Shown piece by piece: positions 16,465-26,198 of a stretch of 34,443 nt of DNA. Every line of letters begins with the position of its first letter. Position 1 is the first letter of the stretch. The position numbers and the translations under genes are program-made. The notes under the pieces are model-generated. The model was not told where the DNA came from, did not search any database, and saw only the letters and a list, made by a program, of their open reading frames with translations. The stretch covers positions 1-34,443 of the forward strand of contig DAOUOW010000008.1 of assembly GCA_030626475.1 (NCBI GenBank). The letters are read 5' to 3'. Source of the DNA: Chloroflexota bacterium. GTDB lineage: Bacteria > Chloroflexota > Dehalococcoidia > E44-bin15.

Positions 16465-16716
16465 TTAACGCCGAGGTCGCTGAAGCAATATACTAACAAC
16501 TATACTGGTGTTAGCGAACATAAGGCTGTGTGAATTAATTTCCCACCCCTCACCATCAGGCATTGTAGCCATGGCGTTTGGCAACTGGCCTGCAAATTCG
16601 CCGAGTGCATTAAAAAGTGATGCTCGGCTGTGCTCCTCTTCGAAATTCGGTATCCCAGAAGTTGGGTCAGGGGTAATAAATTGCATTACAACTCGGTATT
16701 CATACGGATGTTCCAT
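16465..16716 (-). CDS. Small conserved-looking protein, 83 aa, function unknown
   Basis: Good RBS (GGAAGGAG) upstream of ATG at 16716; compact soluble composition. Confidence 0.55.
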   Translation of the reverse strand: MEHPYEYRVVMQFITPDPTSGIPNFEEEHSRASLFNALGEFAGQLPNAMATMPDGEGWEINSHSLMFANTSIVVSILLQRPRR

Positions 16717-16876
16717 GATGCTCCTTCCTAGATTGCTATCATCATATCACATGCATACTCTAAAATACTGGTAACATTCTACTCGCCTTATTTGTTGATT
16801 CTACTAAAAATCGCTCCCGACAACAATTTTTTCGCTCTTTTGCGCCTTTTCGATAGAGGCCTCGATTGATAAATCT

Positions 16877-16906
16877 AAAGGCCCGCCAATTGGCGAGTCC
16901 CTTTTC
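16877..16906 (-). terminator. Terminator-like hairpin downstream of the nfnB-like gene
   Basis: CGCCAATTGGCG core with partly paired AAAGG/CCTTT flanks. Confidence 0.4.
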
Positions 16907-16921
16907 CTGTTAGGAATTGAA

Positions 16922-18313
16922 TTACCCTCTCAGGGTTTCGTCGATGGAGGCGGCGGCCCTTTTGCCTGCTCCCATGGCGCTGATCACGGTGGCAGCGCCA
17001 GTAACTATGTCGCCCCCGGCCCAGACACCGGGCTTGGTAGTCTTACCCGTTTCCTCATCGGCGACCACAGTGCCCCTCCTGGTTACCTCCAGGTCCTTTG
17101 TTGTTTTGGACACCAAGGGGTTGGGCGTGGTGCCCAGGGCCACAACCACAGTATCAACATCGATGGTGAACTCACTGCCGGGCTTGACGATGGGACGGCG
17201 CCTGCCGCTGTCATCGGGCTCCCCCAGCTCCATCTGGTAGCATTCCATGCCTGTCACCCAGCCCTGATCGTTGCCGAAGAACTGCTTGGGATTGGTGAGG
17301 AGCTTGAATATGATGCCCTCCTCCTTAGCATTCTCCTTCTCCTCCAATCGTGCTGGCATCTCAGCCTCGGAGCGGCGATAAACGATATAGACCTCCTCGG
17401 CGCCAAGCCTCAAGGAGCATCTGGCGCCATCCATGGCCACATTGCCAGCACCTATCACCGCCACCCTCCGCCCTGCCTTGATCGGGGTATCGTATTCAGG
17501 GAAGAGATAGGCCTTCATCAGGTTGGTTCGGGTGAGGAACTCGTTGGCGGAGTAAATGCCGTTGAGGTTCTCACCGGGAATGTTCAGGAACATGGGCGCT
17601 CCCGCCCCAATGCCGAGAAAAACCGCATTATAGCCGTTCCCCAGGAGGTCGTCCACGGTAAATGTCTTGCCCACCACAGAATCGAGCCTGACCTCCACCC
17701 CCAGCGACCTGACGTAGTCCACCTCGGTCTGGACGATGTGCTTGGGCATCCTGAACTCCGGTATGCCATACATCAGCACGCCGCCAGCTATATGGAGGGC
17801 CTCAAAGATGGTGACCTCATGCCCCAGCTTGGCCAGGTCGGCGGCTGCGGTGAGCCCCGCCGGCCCCGAGCCCACTACTGCGATCCGCCTTCCCGTGGGC
17901 TTAGCGATCTCGGGCTTTTCCATCTCTCCCTGAGCCAGCTCCCAGTCGGCGACATAGCGCTCCAGGCGACCGATGGCTATAGGAGCGCCCTTCTTGGCCA
18001 AGGAGCATGTTTCTTCACACTGGGTCTCCTGGGGGCAGACCCGCCCGCAAATGCCGGGAAGGCTGTTCTTGCTCTTCAGGATTCGCACTGCATCCCTCAT
18101 GTTGCCCTGGCGCACAGCATCGATGAATTCAGGAATATCCACCTCCACCGGGCAGCCATCAACGCAGGCTCGCTTAGGGCATAGAATGCAACGGCTGGCC
18201 TCAGCCAGCGCCATCTCCGCAGTATATCCCAGGGCTACCTCATTGAAATTCTTAGCCCGCACCAAGGGCTCTTGCTTGGGCATTGATATCCGATTTAGAT
18301 CCAATTTGGGCAT
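16922..18313 (-). CDS. nfnB: NADH-dependent reduced ferredoxin:NADP+ oxidoreductase large subunit / GltA-like (NfnB)
   Basis: CILCPKRACVDGCPVEVDIPEFI, CGRVCPQETQCEETC, VVGSGPAGLTAAADLAKLGHEVTIFE, VAVIGAGNVAMDGAR. 4 bp from a FNR-like subunit gene, as in NfnAB. Confidence 0.88.
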   Translation of the reverse strand: MPKLDLNRISMPKQEPLVRAKNFNEVALGYTAEMALAEASRCILCPKRACVDGCPVEVDIPEFIDAVRQGNMRDAVRILKSKNSLPGICGRVCPQETQCEETCSLAKKGAPIAIGRLERYVADWELAQGEMEKPEIAKPTGRRIAVVGSGPAGLTAAADLAKLGHEVTIFEALHIAGGVLMYGIPEFRMPKHIVQTEVDYVRSLGVEVRLDSVVGKTFTVDDLLGNGYNAVFLGIGAGAPMFLNIPGENLNGIYSANEFLTRTNLMKAYLFPEYDTPIKAGRRVAVIGAGNVAMDGARCSLRLGAEEVYIVYRRSEAEMPARLEEKENAKEEGIIFKLLTNPKQFFGNDQGWVTGMECYQMELGEPDDSGRRRPIVKPGSEFTIDVDTVVVALGTTPNPLVSKTTKDLEVTRRGTVVADEETGKTTKPGVWAGGDIVTGAATVISAMGAGKRAAASIDETLRG

Positions 18314-18317
18314 GGTC

Positions 18318-19166
18318 CTATTTCTCGCTTCCAGACTTACTTAGTTGCTCCCACATCTCCAGGGAGCGCTTTTCCTCGTCGAGGTAAATCCTCTGCCGAG
18401 CGAAGAGCAGGTCCCAGTCCACCTGGTGGCCATCGAAATCGGGGCCGTCAACGCAGGTGAACTTGGTTTCGCCACCCACTTCTACCCGACAGCAGCCACA
18501 CATCCCGGTGCCATCTACCATGATTGGGTTCAGGCTGACAATGGTCTTGACCCCAAATGGCTGGGTAGTCAGGGAGCAGAACTTCATCATCACCGTGGGA
18601 CCGATGGCGATGACCCGATCGATCTTCTCATTGCTTTCCAGCAGCTCCTTGAGCGGCTCGGTGACCACCCCCTTGCGGGCGTAGGAGCCATCATCGGTGG
18701 TGACTATCAGGCTATCGCTAACGCTGCCCAGGCGGTCCTCCCAGAACAAGAGGTCCTTGTTCCTTGCCCCCATAATGGAGATCACTTTATTACCCGCCTC
18801 CTTCAGGGCACGGGCGATGGGCACTATGGTGGCCACGGCAAACCCTCCCCCGACACAGACCACGGTGCCGAATTTCTCGATGTGGGTCGGCAGTCCCAAA
18901 GGACCGGCAAAGGTGGGAATGTAGTCGCCAGCCTCAAGTTGAGCCAGCTTCCTTGTTGTCGCCCCCACCGCCATGACGACGATGGTGATGCTTCCCTCCT
19001 CGCGATCCCAGTCGGCGATGGTGAGCGGGATGCGCTCGCCCTTCTCATCCACCCTTACGATAACGAACTGCCCTGCTTGAGCCTTGCTGGCGACCGCAGG
19101 CGCCTCGATCTTGAAAAGATGGATGCTGGGCACCAGGTCTTCCCTCAGCAGTATCTTATACATCAT
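18318..19166 (-). CDS. nfnA: Ferredoxin-NADP+ reductase-like small subunit (NfnA / SudB type)
   Basis: YKILLREDLVPSIHLFKIEAP, AGQFVIVRVDEKGERIPLTIAD, C-terminal 2Fe-2S ligands MVDGTGMCGCCRVEVGGETKFTCVDGPDFDGHQVDWD. Confidence 0.88.
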   Translation of the reverse strand: MMYKILLREDLVPSIHLFKIEAPAVASKAQAGQFVIVRVDEKGERIPLTIADWDREEGSITIVVMAVGATTRKLAQLEAGDYIPTFAGPLGLPTHIEKFGTVVCVGGGFAVATIVPIARALKEAGNKVISIMGARNKDLLFWEDRLGSVSDSLIVTTDDGSYARKGVVTEPLKELLESNEKIDRVIAIGPTVMMKFCSLTTQPFGVKTIVSLNPIMVDGTGMCGCCRVEVGGETKFTCVDGPDFDGHQVDWDLLFARQRIYLDEEKRSLEMWEQLSKSGSEK

Positions 19167-19183
19167 TCACTCCTTTTGCGGGC

Positions 19184-19234
19184 AAAAAGAGGAGCAGCAG
19201 TATTTGTCGTGAGGGAAACTTCAAACTGCTGCTC
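19184..19234 (-). terminator. Rho-independent terminator downstream of the FAD oxidoreductase gene
   Basis: On the minus strand GAGCAGCAGT ... ACTGCTGCTC followed by CTCTTTTT. Confidence 0.7.
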
Positions 19235-19288
19235 TTTCATAACCAAAGAAAGAATCGTGATTTTTATAACAATCCCTCATTAATCATA

Positions 19289-20608
19289 CTACGAAGCACC
19301 AGGAAATTCAACCTCGCCGGTAACGATTCTGCTTATCTTGAGCCCCAGCCCTACGCTATAATTCATCCCTCTATCTTCGGGATATATCTGGGTAGTGTTC
19401 GCAAGATAAAGACGGGAAATCGGCGTCTGATGCTCAGGGATGCGGGAGGAATAGTCTTTAGTTATGATGGGTTGCCCTGCTTCCTCCCGGAAGAGATGGC
19501 GCTCTTCGATCCAGCTGGCGTCAAACTCGGGATTGATTTTTCGAAGGTGAGGCAGATAGTGGTCAAGAAGCCCGTTGGCGTCTAATTGATAGAGAGGGCT
19601 GTCCTTGGCCACATAGTTAGAGAGATAAACAATTCGCTTGCCCCCGTAGTTATCTGCAGCAACGAAGTTGGTATGCTCAATAACGGCGACAAAAGGGATA
19701 GCGGGGTCGCTGATATTGAGCCAGTAGATATGGGAAAGGGGCTTCTTCAGCGTCAGGACGAGGCAGATCGCCGCCTGATAGCATACCCCCTCCAGCTTGG
19801 CAGCGTAGTCCGCTGGCATCTGGGGCACCATGTTGAGGAAGGCGGGCGAGGGGACGGTAGCCACAATGGCATCGAAGGGGTGCACCCGCTCTCCCACCTC
19901 AAGCCCAACCGCTTTTTCATCCTGGACCACGATTTTACTGACCGGCGATGAGGTGTAAATCCTTCCCCCAGCGTCAAGGATTCGCTCTTGCAGGGCATCG
20001 ACCATAACCCCAAAGCTCCCCTGAAGATAGCCAAGGCGTTCCTTGCCTTTGGCCCGTGATCCCAGGCGCAGGTGCACCTTGCCCCAGAGCCAAACCATGC
20101 TGATCTCATCGGAGCTGGCCCCAAACTTGCCCTTTAGTAGTGGCCCCCAGACTACCTCGTAATTGTGCCTCCCCGTGTACTTAGTAATCCACCCTTGGGC
20201 GGTTATCCCCTCAAGGTGAGGCCAGTTTTTATAGCGCCTGAGATAGAGCGAAACGAGCCCCAGCCGCGCTCGGTCAATCAGGCTTACCGGCCTGAATTTA
20301 AGGAGGTGCCAGGGGGTGCCAAAATCATATATCCTCCCCTGGTGCAGGAAGCCGACTCTGGAGTCCAGCCACACCAGCTTTTGGCTTAGCCCCAGCTCAT
20401 CGACCAGCCGTATTATGTCAACATCGCTGCTGAAGATATGGTGGTAGAACCTTTCCAGGCGTTCTCCCCCCACCTCGAAGGTAGCCACCTGACCACCAAG
20501 CTCAGCCTCTTTTTCGAACACCGCCACTTGATGCCCTTTTTTGCTCAGTTCGTAGGCTGCACTTAGCCCTGCTAGCCCGCCGCCAATTATGCCGATGTTC
20601 ATCCCCAC
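19289..20608 (-). CDS. NAD(P)/FAD-dependent oxidoreductase (protoporphyrinogen oxidase/amine oxidase-like)
   Basis: Rossmann GIIGGGLAGLSAAYELSKKGHQVAVFEKEAELGGQVATFEVGGERLERFYHHIF; C-terminal NTTQIYPEDRGMNYSVGLGLKI. Confidence 0.8.
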   Translation of the reverse strand: MGMNIGIIGGGLAGLSAAYELSKKGHQVAVFEKEAELGGQVATFEVGGERLERFYHHIFSSDVDIIRLVDELGLSQKLVWLDSRVGFLHQGRIYDFGTPWHLLKFRPVSLIDRARLGLVSLYLRRYKNWPHLEGITAQGWITKYTGRHNYEVVWGPLLKGKFGASSDEISMVWLWGKVHLRLGSRAKGKERLGYLQGSFGVMVDALQERILDAGGRIYTSSPVSKIVVQDEKAVGLEVGERVHPFDAIVATVPSPAFLNMVPQMPADYAAKLEGVCYQAAICLVLTLKKPLSHIYWLNISDPAIPFVAVIEHTNFVAADNYGGKRIVYLSNYVAKDSPLYQLDANGLLDHYLPHLRKINPEFDASWIEERHLFREEAGQPIITKDYSSRIPEHQTPISRLYLANTTQIYPEDRGMNYSVGLGLKISRIVTGEVEFPGAS

Positions 20609-20654
20609 CCTACCTTTCTCTGGACATTATAGTTTAGGAGGATATAGGCTGCAA

Positions 20655-22463
20655 TCAGGGACTGCCCTCAGGGAAGTAGGCGATGCCCTCGGTGGACCAG
20701 TAGGGACCCGAGGTCTCCCGCTCAAGGAAGTAATCCCACCACATCCTCCAGCTATCGGAGTCAAAGAAGCAGTATTCCCTGTATTCCTCAGGAAACCACA
20801 AACGGTGGCGAAATTCTTGCCCTTCACCATATTCCCCCAGATAGGGCTGGACAGCCTGCTCATTGCCGGCGCTGAGGAGGAGGACCGTGCCTCGAGGGGG
20901 ACGATCGATGGCAGAAAGGTTGGGATAATCAACATTCTTATAATCCCTGAGATACCAATGCCAGGGCCAGGTAAGGGGGGAATCAACCGTGACCCTTAGC
21001 TCCTTTCCCTCTCCCCTTTCCTCAGCCAGCGCCTCGATCTGGTCCATGATCTGGGGCACGTCTGAGGATATCCCGGCATAGACCAGCATCTGGGGAGGCT
21101 CATCGCCCTGCTCGTAGCTTGCCTGAAGGGCAACATTGGCGCTGAAGGAAAAGAGGAACAGGATGGTGGTGATGCTGACTCCGACCGCGAAGACGAAGAG
21201 CAGGAGAATACGCGTGGAGGGCTGCGTGGTGAAGGGCCATGCCCTTGCCCCTTTCCAAGCGAAGGAGCGGAAAACTCGGCCTAAGAACATCCCCCCGAGG
21301 AGAATGATGGGGAGCGCCATATGGAGGGAAAGCCAGGGCATCTTCTCCCCAAACGAGGAATAGATAATGAGGCTCAGCACTGTCCAGTAGATCAGGAACC
21401 AGGAGAAGAGGCTCCGCTTCATCAAAAAGTAGATGGCGCCGATAGTGGCCAGGAGCAAGGGCAGAAACTCGTACCAGGATAGAAGGAGGGGATAGTAATA
21501 CCAGGGTTGTTCCCCTCTGGCCACATCCTGCTGAGCGATCCAGTAATCCATTGCGTTCCACATGCCGCTGCCAAAGCCGAAGATATGGGTGAAGAAGGTG
21601 GTATAGAAAAGGGCGAAAATGCCATAGAAAATAAGGGCGCTCAAGAGCCAGCGGCGCACGTTCCAGCGGAGCCCGATGGCTGCTGAGACGACGAACAGCA
21701 GCACCACGGTAAGCACCTTGGGCCAGAGAACCCCGGGGGAGATGTCCACCCCTGGGATTAGCTCAATGGCTGCAGCAAATAGCGGCAGCGCCAGGGTGCT
21801 AAGCAGGATCAGATATTCAGCGGGGGCCGAGAGGTTGTGGAGGTCGAATCCCCTTCCGACCCTGGATAGTAGCCCCCTGGCGGAGACAATGAGCAGGAAG
21901 GTGGCGAAGATGAACACAGTGATATAGCTAACCTCCTTGGTGCAGAAGCCGAGGCTCAAGGCAGCAGCGCTGAAATAGAGGTATCTTGCCTTTCTCTGCT
22001 CAAAATAACGCCACATGAATATGACCAAAAGGAGTGTCCAGAAGGCGATGTATATATCGTTTCTGGCATAGCGGCTGAAGTAGAGCAGCGTTGGAGAGAA
22101 GGCGAGGAGGATTGCCACCGCCAGGCTGCCCCAGCGACCAAGTTGCCGACGCAGGAAGTAGGGAAGCACCACCAGGGCGGTGCCAAAGAGGGCAGGGAGA
22201 AGGCGCGCTGTGAAGTCGCTATCGCTAAAGAGGGAGAAACTGAGGGCGGTGCCAAAGAACTGGAACGGGCCGTGCATCATGGGCATATGCTCATAGCCCT
22301 GCCCCTGATAAAGACGCCAGGAATATAAGGCATGCAGGCTCTCATCGTGAGTGATAGCAGCCGAGCCCAAGTCCCAGAGGCGCATCCCGAGGGCGATCGC
22401 CGCCAGCAGGAGATAGGGGGCCATTTCCCAATCGAGGCGAAAAGAGCGCAGACGCCTAACCAC
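20655..22463 (-). CDS. TIGR03663-like multi-pass membrane protein (Agl23/glycosyltransferase-39-like)
   Basis: ITHDESLHALYSWRLYQGQGYEHMPMMHGPFQFFGTAL, FSPTLLYFSRYARNDIYIAFW; multiple TM segments; starts within the stop of the upstream gene (TAGTG). Confidence 0.78.
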   Translation of the reverse strand: MVRRLRSFRLDWEMAPYLLLAAIALGMRLWDLGSAAITHDESLHALYSWRLYQGQGYEHMPMMHGPFQFFGTALSFSLFSDSDFTARLLPALFGTALVVLPYFLRRQLGRWGSLAVAILLAFSPTLLYFSRYARNDIYIAFWTLLLVIFMWRYFEQRKARYLYFSAAALSLGFCTKEVSYITVFIFATFLLIVSARGLLSRVGRGFDLHNLSAPAEYLILLSTLALPLFAAAIELIPGVDISPGVLWPKVLTVVLLFVVSAAIGLRWNVRRWLLSALIFYGIFALFYTTFFTHIFGFGSGMWNAMDYWIAQQDVARGEQPWYYYPLLLSWYEFLPLLLATIGAIYFLMKRSLFSWFLIYWTVLSLIIYSSFGEKMPWLSLHMALPIILLGGMFLGRVFRSFAWKGARAWPFTTQPSTRILLLFVFAVGVSITTILFLFSFSANVALQASYEQGDEPPQMLVYAGISSDVPQIMDQIEALAEERGEGKELRVTVDSPLTWPWHWYLRDYKNVDYPNLSAIDRPPRGTVLLLSAGNEQAVQPYLGEYGEGQEFRHRLWFPEEYREYCFFDSDSWRMWWDYFLERETSGPYWSTEGIAYFPEGSP

Positions 22464-24616
22464 TATTCCTCCCTGACCTGATAGATGATAACTCCCTCGT
22501 CCTCAAACGCCACATCCATGAAATCGCCAAACTTGAGCAAACCCCCGGTTTCGTATCTCGCCCGTTCCAATGCACCGATGTAGACGTATTCCACATCATA
22601 TTTTCTCATGAGATCGATCGCTTCGCTATGATCCACGGTATTATAGATGGTGTCCACATCCCTCGTTCTCTCTTCTACTGCGACCCAATCACCACGCCAC
22701 ATCAGCTCGTGATTTGGCCAGCCAATTACTGTTGGCAATCCAGTCATCGCTGAAATATGGGAGCTGTACTTATAGGGGATTCCTGGGGCCTCGAGAATTA
22801 CTGGCAAACCCTCTATTTCTTCATTTATCCACTGGATGGCTTCATAGTCGCCTTTGTTTATGGACTCGATATAGGCTGTCCCGTCCAGGGTCCCACTGTT
22901 AATCCCGAAAAAGGTATGTCTGCCGCTGGTCCAGCTTGTGGTGGCGGCTATGGGATGAATCGACGCGGCCAGTATTAGTAAAAGCAATACGCTGAACCAG
23001 GCAATCTTTATCTTACCCTTAAGCCCATGCAAAAGAGAAAGAACAGCATACGCCGCAGCTATGCCGAAGAAAATCCATATTCCAAAGTAGAGCTTCAAAA
23101 TGGTATTGAATCTCTCAAAGGGCGGGCCGAAACTATCATTGATATAGAAAAGGTCGCAAAATAGCATCAGCAATCCCCCTATGAGAATGAGAAAGAGAAT
23201 AAACCTGCGCTCCCCTTCAGGGTTCGCCTTGTGTATGTAATAAAGGGATAGCAGGATCACGGGGATCGCTATTAGGAGAAGATGGAATTTCAAGAGCAAG
23301 GCTGCCAAAAGGATAGCAACGGCTATGGGAACGCCGAGCTTCCAGGGAAATGGTCTTTCTCTCCCCAGCACAGCAAAGAAAGAAACCAGAACAAAGGAAA
23401 AGAGGGCGAATATCTCCAGAAAGCCTGCTAGAGACGTCCTCTCCGTGACCAAGCCGAGGCCGTCAATTGCCCCGTAACCCCGGGAAAGGTAATAAGGGAT
23501 GTACAACAGCACACTCAAGGTAACAATGCCGACAATGGCTTTCCTATTCAGCTTCAGTAGCAGGGCGGCACCCAAGGTGAGTATCACATATACTGGATAG
23601 TCCCAGGTATGGACTAGGGAAAGAAAGCCCAGACAAATGCCTAATATGAAAACATCTATCAGCCATCCCCATCGTGTTTGAATCCCGGTGGAGCTAGATT
23701 TTTTGAACAGGGCAAAGATCAGGGTGATGAACATGATTTGAAACGGGATTGCTATAAGCCAGGCATTGAGGTCTGCTTTAAGAAGGCCCTGGTAGGGATA
23801 GAAGTTCAGAGCGCCGGGAATGATGTGGTTAGCAGTCCAAAAATCGAAAGAACGCATCCAGTCAATGATGCTTGAGGCTTCTATGGGAGAATAACCCAAA
23901 ACAGTGCTGTTAAAAATATAGCCGATGAATTGAAACGCTCCAGATATATAACCCACAAAGCAGACGAAGATGGCGGTGACCAATCCATATAATTTCCTTC
24001 GCGTTATGTTGTAACCCAGGCCATAAGAAGCAGTCATCGCCAGGGCGATGAAGGTCGCCCCCGCCAGATTGTAGGATATCGCTGCTGGCACATGGGAAAG
24101 CAGGCTTAGATTGGCTATCAGGAGATGACCGCCATAGTAATACGATATGCTTTCACCGGCAAACCAGGGGTCGGCAGGTGGGAAATAGTCGCCCCTCAAA
24201 ATCGATTGAGTGAAGCCGAAATTCATGTAATGCTCTGAATAGGCGAAGTAAATGTCGGGGTTTTGCATCTGAACGATTACGAATATGAGAAAGGAGGCGG
24301 TAAAGATCAACTCGGTGATCAATATCGATTTTCTGTTCACTCTTACTAAGCTGCTCAGTTGCTTTCTGCCGAGGAACAGAGAAATGGCGCCGAGGAGGAT
24401 AAGGGAGGTTAAAAGGCTGATGTATCCGAAGGGAAGCAAATGGAGGCTGGAAATCAGCCAGCAGAGGAATGTCAGCAACACTATCCCCACCAGTTTAGAG
24501 ATGGCGTAGCCTCTATCGGCTAAACTGCTGCATACTCTAGATACCAGGGGAAAGCTTAGCCAGCCAATGACTTCTACTATTAGCCACCAGCATATAACAT
24601 ATCCGACCTGCATCAT
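22463..24616 (-). CDS. DUF2298 (Chlor_Arch_YYY/TIGR03662-like) multi-pass membrane protein
   Basis: 717 aa polytopic. SEHYMNFGFTQSILRGDYFPPADPWFAGESISYYYGGHLLIANLSLLSHVPAAISYNLAGATFIAL; adjacent to the TIGR03663-like gene. Confidence 0.78.
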   Translation of the reverse strand: MMQVGYVICWWLIVEVIGWLSFPLVSRVCSSLADRGYAISKLVGIVLLTFLCWLISSLHLLPFGYISLLTSLILLGAISLFLGRKQLSSLVRVNRKSILITELIFTASFLIFVIVQMQNPDIYFAYSEHYMNFGFTQSILRGDYFPPADPWFAGESISYYYGGHLLIANLSLLSHVPAAISYNLAGATFIALAMTASYGLGYNITRRKLYGLVTAIFVCFVGYISGAFQFIGYIFNSTVLGYSPIEASSIIDWMRSFDFWTANHIIPGALNFYPYQGLLKADLNAWLIAIPFQIMFITLIFALFKKSSSTGIQTRWGWLIDVFILGICLGFLSLVHTWDYPVYVILTLGAALLLKLNRKAIVGIVTLSVLLYIPYYLSRGYGAIDGLGLVTERTSLAGFLEIFALFSFVLVSFFAVLGRERPFPWKLGVPIAVAILLAALLLKFHLLLIAIPVILLSLYYIHKANPEGERRFILFLILIGGLLMLFCDLFYINDSFGPPFERFNTILKLYFGIWIFFGIAAAYAVLSLLHGLKGKIKIAWFSVLLLLILAASIHPIAATTSWTSGRHTFFGINSGTLDGTAYIESINKGDYEAIQWINEEIEGLPVILEAPGIPYKYSSHISAMTGLPTVIGWPNHELMWRGDWVAVEERTRDVDTIYNTVDHSEAIDLMRKYDVEYVYIGALERARYETGGLLKFGDFMDVAFEDEGVIIYQVREE

Positions 24617-24653
24617 CCCTAGAACCTAACGATATACGGGGGCGATTGAAGGG

Positions 24654-25616
24654 TCAAGAGGATAGAGCCTCGATAAAGGTTTGGGCATCAAAGGGGGCTA
24701 AATCATCCAGGGCTTCGCCGGTGCCGATGAAGAGGATGGGTATCTTCAGCTCATCGCAGATGGCGAGCACGATTCCCCCCTTGGCAGTGCCATCCAATTT
24801 AGCCAGAAAGACCCCGCTAACGCCGACGGCATCGGTGAAATATCTGGCTTGGCTGAGGCCATTCTGCCCCGTGGTGGCATCGAGGACCAGAAGCACCTCG
24901 TGGGGCGCTGTGGGATCGCTTCTGGCCGCCACTCGCTTGATCTTCTTCAGCTCCTCCATCAGGTTGAACTTGGTATGGAGACGCCCTGCGGTATCGATGA
25001 TCACCACATCCACATGGCGACTTTTTGCCGCCTCAAGGCTATCGAAGACCACCGCCCCGGGGTCGGCGCCGGGCTGATGGCAGATAACGTCAGCTCCGGC
25101 ACGCTGCCCCAGTATCTTAAGCTGATCGATAGCCGCTGCCCTGAAGGTATCGGCGGCAGCCATGATAACTTTCTTCCCCTGCTCCTTAAACAAGTATGCC
25201 AGCTTGGCAATGCTAAGCGTTTTCCCACCCCCATTTACGCCCACTGCCAGGATTACTGTCGGTACTGAGGCAGAGAGAGATATGGGCTGTGTCGCTTCTC
25301 TAAGGGCATTATCCACCTGTAACATGCTCACCATCTCCTCTTTCAGGGCTGAGCGTATCTGGGGGCCTTCCTCAATCTTCTCCCTTTCCACCCTGGCCCT
25401 CACCCGCTCCAGGAGCTCGGTGGTGGTGCGTACCCCCACATCGGCGGAGATGAGAAGCTCCTCCAACTCCTGCCACAGCGCCTCATCCACGGCGGCGCGG
25501 TCAAAGAGGTGCACCACCTTGCGGAACCAGCCCTCCCTGCTGCGCCTCACCCCTTGCTCTGTCTTTTCCAATTTTTCCGCCATCTCAAACCTCGCCAAGT
25601 TGTAGCATGATAGCAT
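24654..25616 (-). CDS. ftsY: Signal recognition particle receptor FtsY
   Basis: GVNGGGKTLSIAKLAYLFKEQGKKVIMAAADTFRAAAIDQLK, VDVVIIDTAGRLHTKFNLMEELKKI, VFLAKLDGTAKGGIVLAI. Start may be the internal MAEKLEKTEQ. Confidence 0.95.
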   Translation of the reverse strand: MLSCYNLARFEMAEKLEKTEQGVRRSREGWFRKVVHLFDRAAVDEALWQELEELLISADVGVRTTTELLERVRARVEREKIEEGPQIRSALKEEMVSMLQVDNALREATQPISLSASVPTVILAVGVNGGGKTLSIAKLAYLFKEQGKKVIMAAADTFRAAAIDQLKILGQRAGADVICHQPGADPGAVVFDSLEAAKSRHVDVVIIDTAGRLHTKFNLMEELKKIKRVAARSDPTAPHEVLLVLDATTGQNGLSQARYFTDAVGVSGVFLAKLDGTAKGGIVLAICDELKIPILFIGTGEALDDLAPFDAQTFIEALSS

Positions 25617-25660
25617 AGCAGCGGAGGAGGGTCAATGAGAGGAGGGTGAAGCTGATGCAA

Positions 25661-26188
25661 CTAGAGTTGCCTTCTTATTATGGAGTAATAAACACAGTCA
25701 ACAAATTCGCCGTTGAAATAATCTTCTTCTCGATGCACGCCTTCCTGAATGAATCCTGCCTTTTCATACGCTCTGATTGACCGAGGATTATTTGCTCTAG
25801 CCACAATCCAGATTCTATTGAGATCAAATTTGTCGAAAAGGTATCTAACAAGGGTTTTTAGCGCATCGGTACCATATCCTTTGCCGCAGTCCTCCTCATT
25901 ACCGATGACGATATCAAGCTCCACTCTCTTATGAACATAGTGAATATCGTTGTAGGCGACCACTCCAATTGCGACATTGTTCACCTCTATCATGAAGCAT
26001 CTTCCTTTTTCAGGGGCAGAACCATCAAAGTAATACGCCTTCCAATCAGCCCGGAACTCATCCAGAGACGGTTTCCTATCCTTGCTATACCAGTAACCAC
26101 TTTCAATTGCCCATTTGTAGAATATTGGCACCTCATCTGGCTTCATGGGTCTAAGATCGATCTTTTCCCCGCGAATCATCATTCCCAC
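25661..26188 (-). CDS. GNAT-family (RimJ/RimL-like) N-acetyltransferase
   Basis: IDLRPMKPDEVPIFYKWA, ELDIVIGNEEDCGKGYGTDALKTLVRYLFDKFDLNRIWIVARANNPRSIRAYEKAGF. Confidence 0.88.
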   Translation of the reverse strand: MGMMIRGEKIDLRPMKPDEVPIFYKWAIESGYWYSKDRKPSLDEFRADWKAYYFDGSAPEKGRCFMIEVNNVAIGVVAYNDIHYVHKRVELDIVIGNEEDCGKGYGTDALKTLVRYLFDKFDLNRIWIVARANNPRSIRAYEKAGFIQEGVHREEDYFNGEFVDCVYYSIIRRQL

Positions 26189-26198
26189 CCCCTGTGAA

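Noticed and set aside
18345-19283. 312-aa plus-strand ORF antisense to nfnA
   Set aside because: Antisense to a conserved gene with no domain signature.
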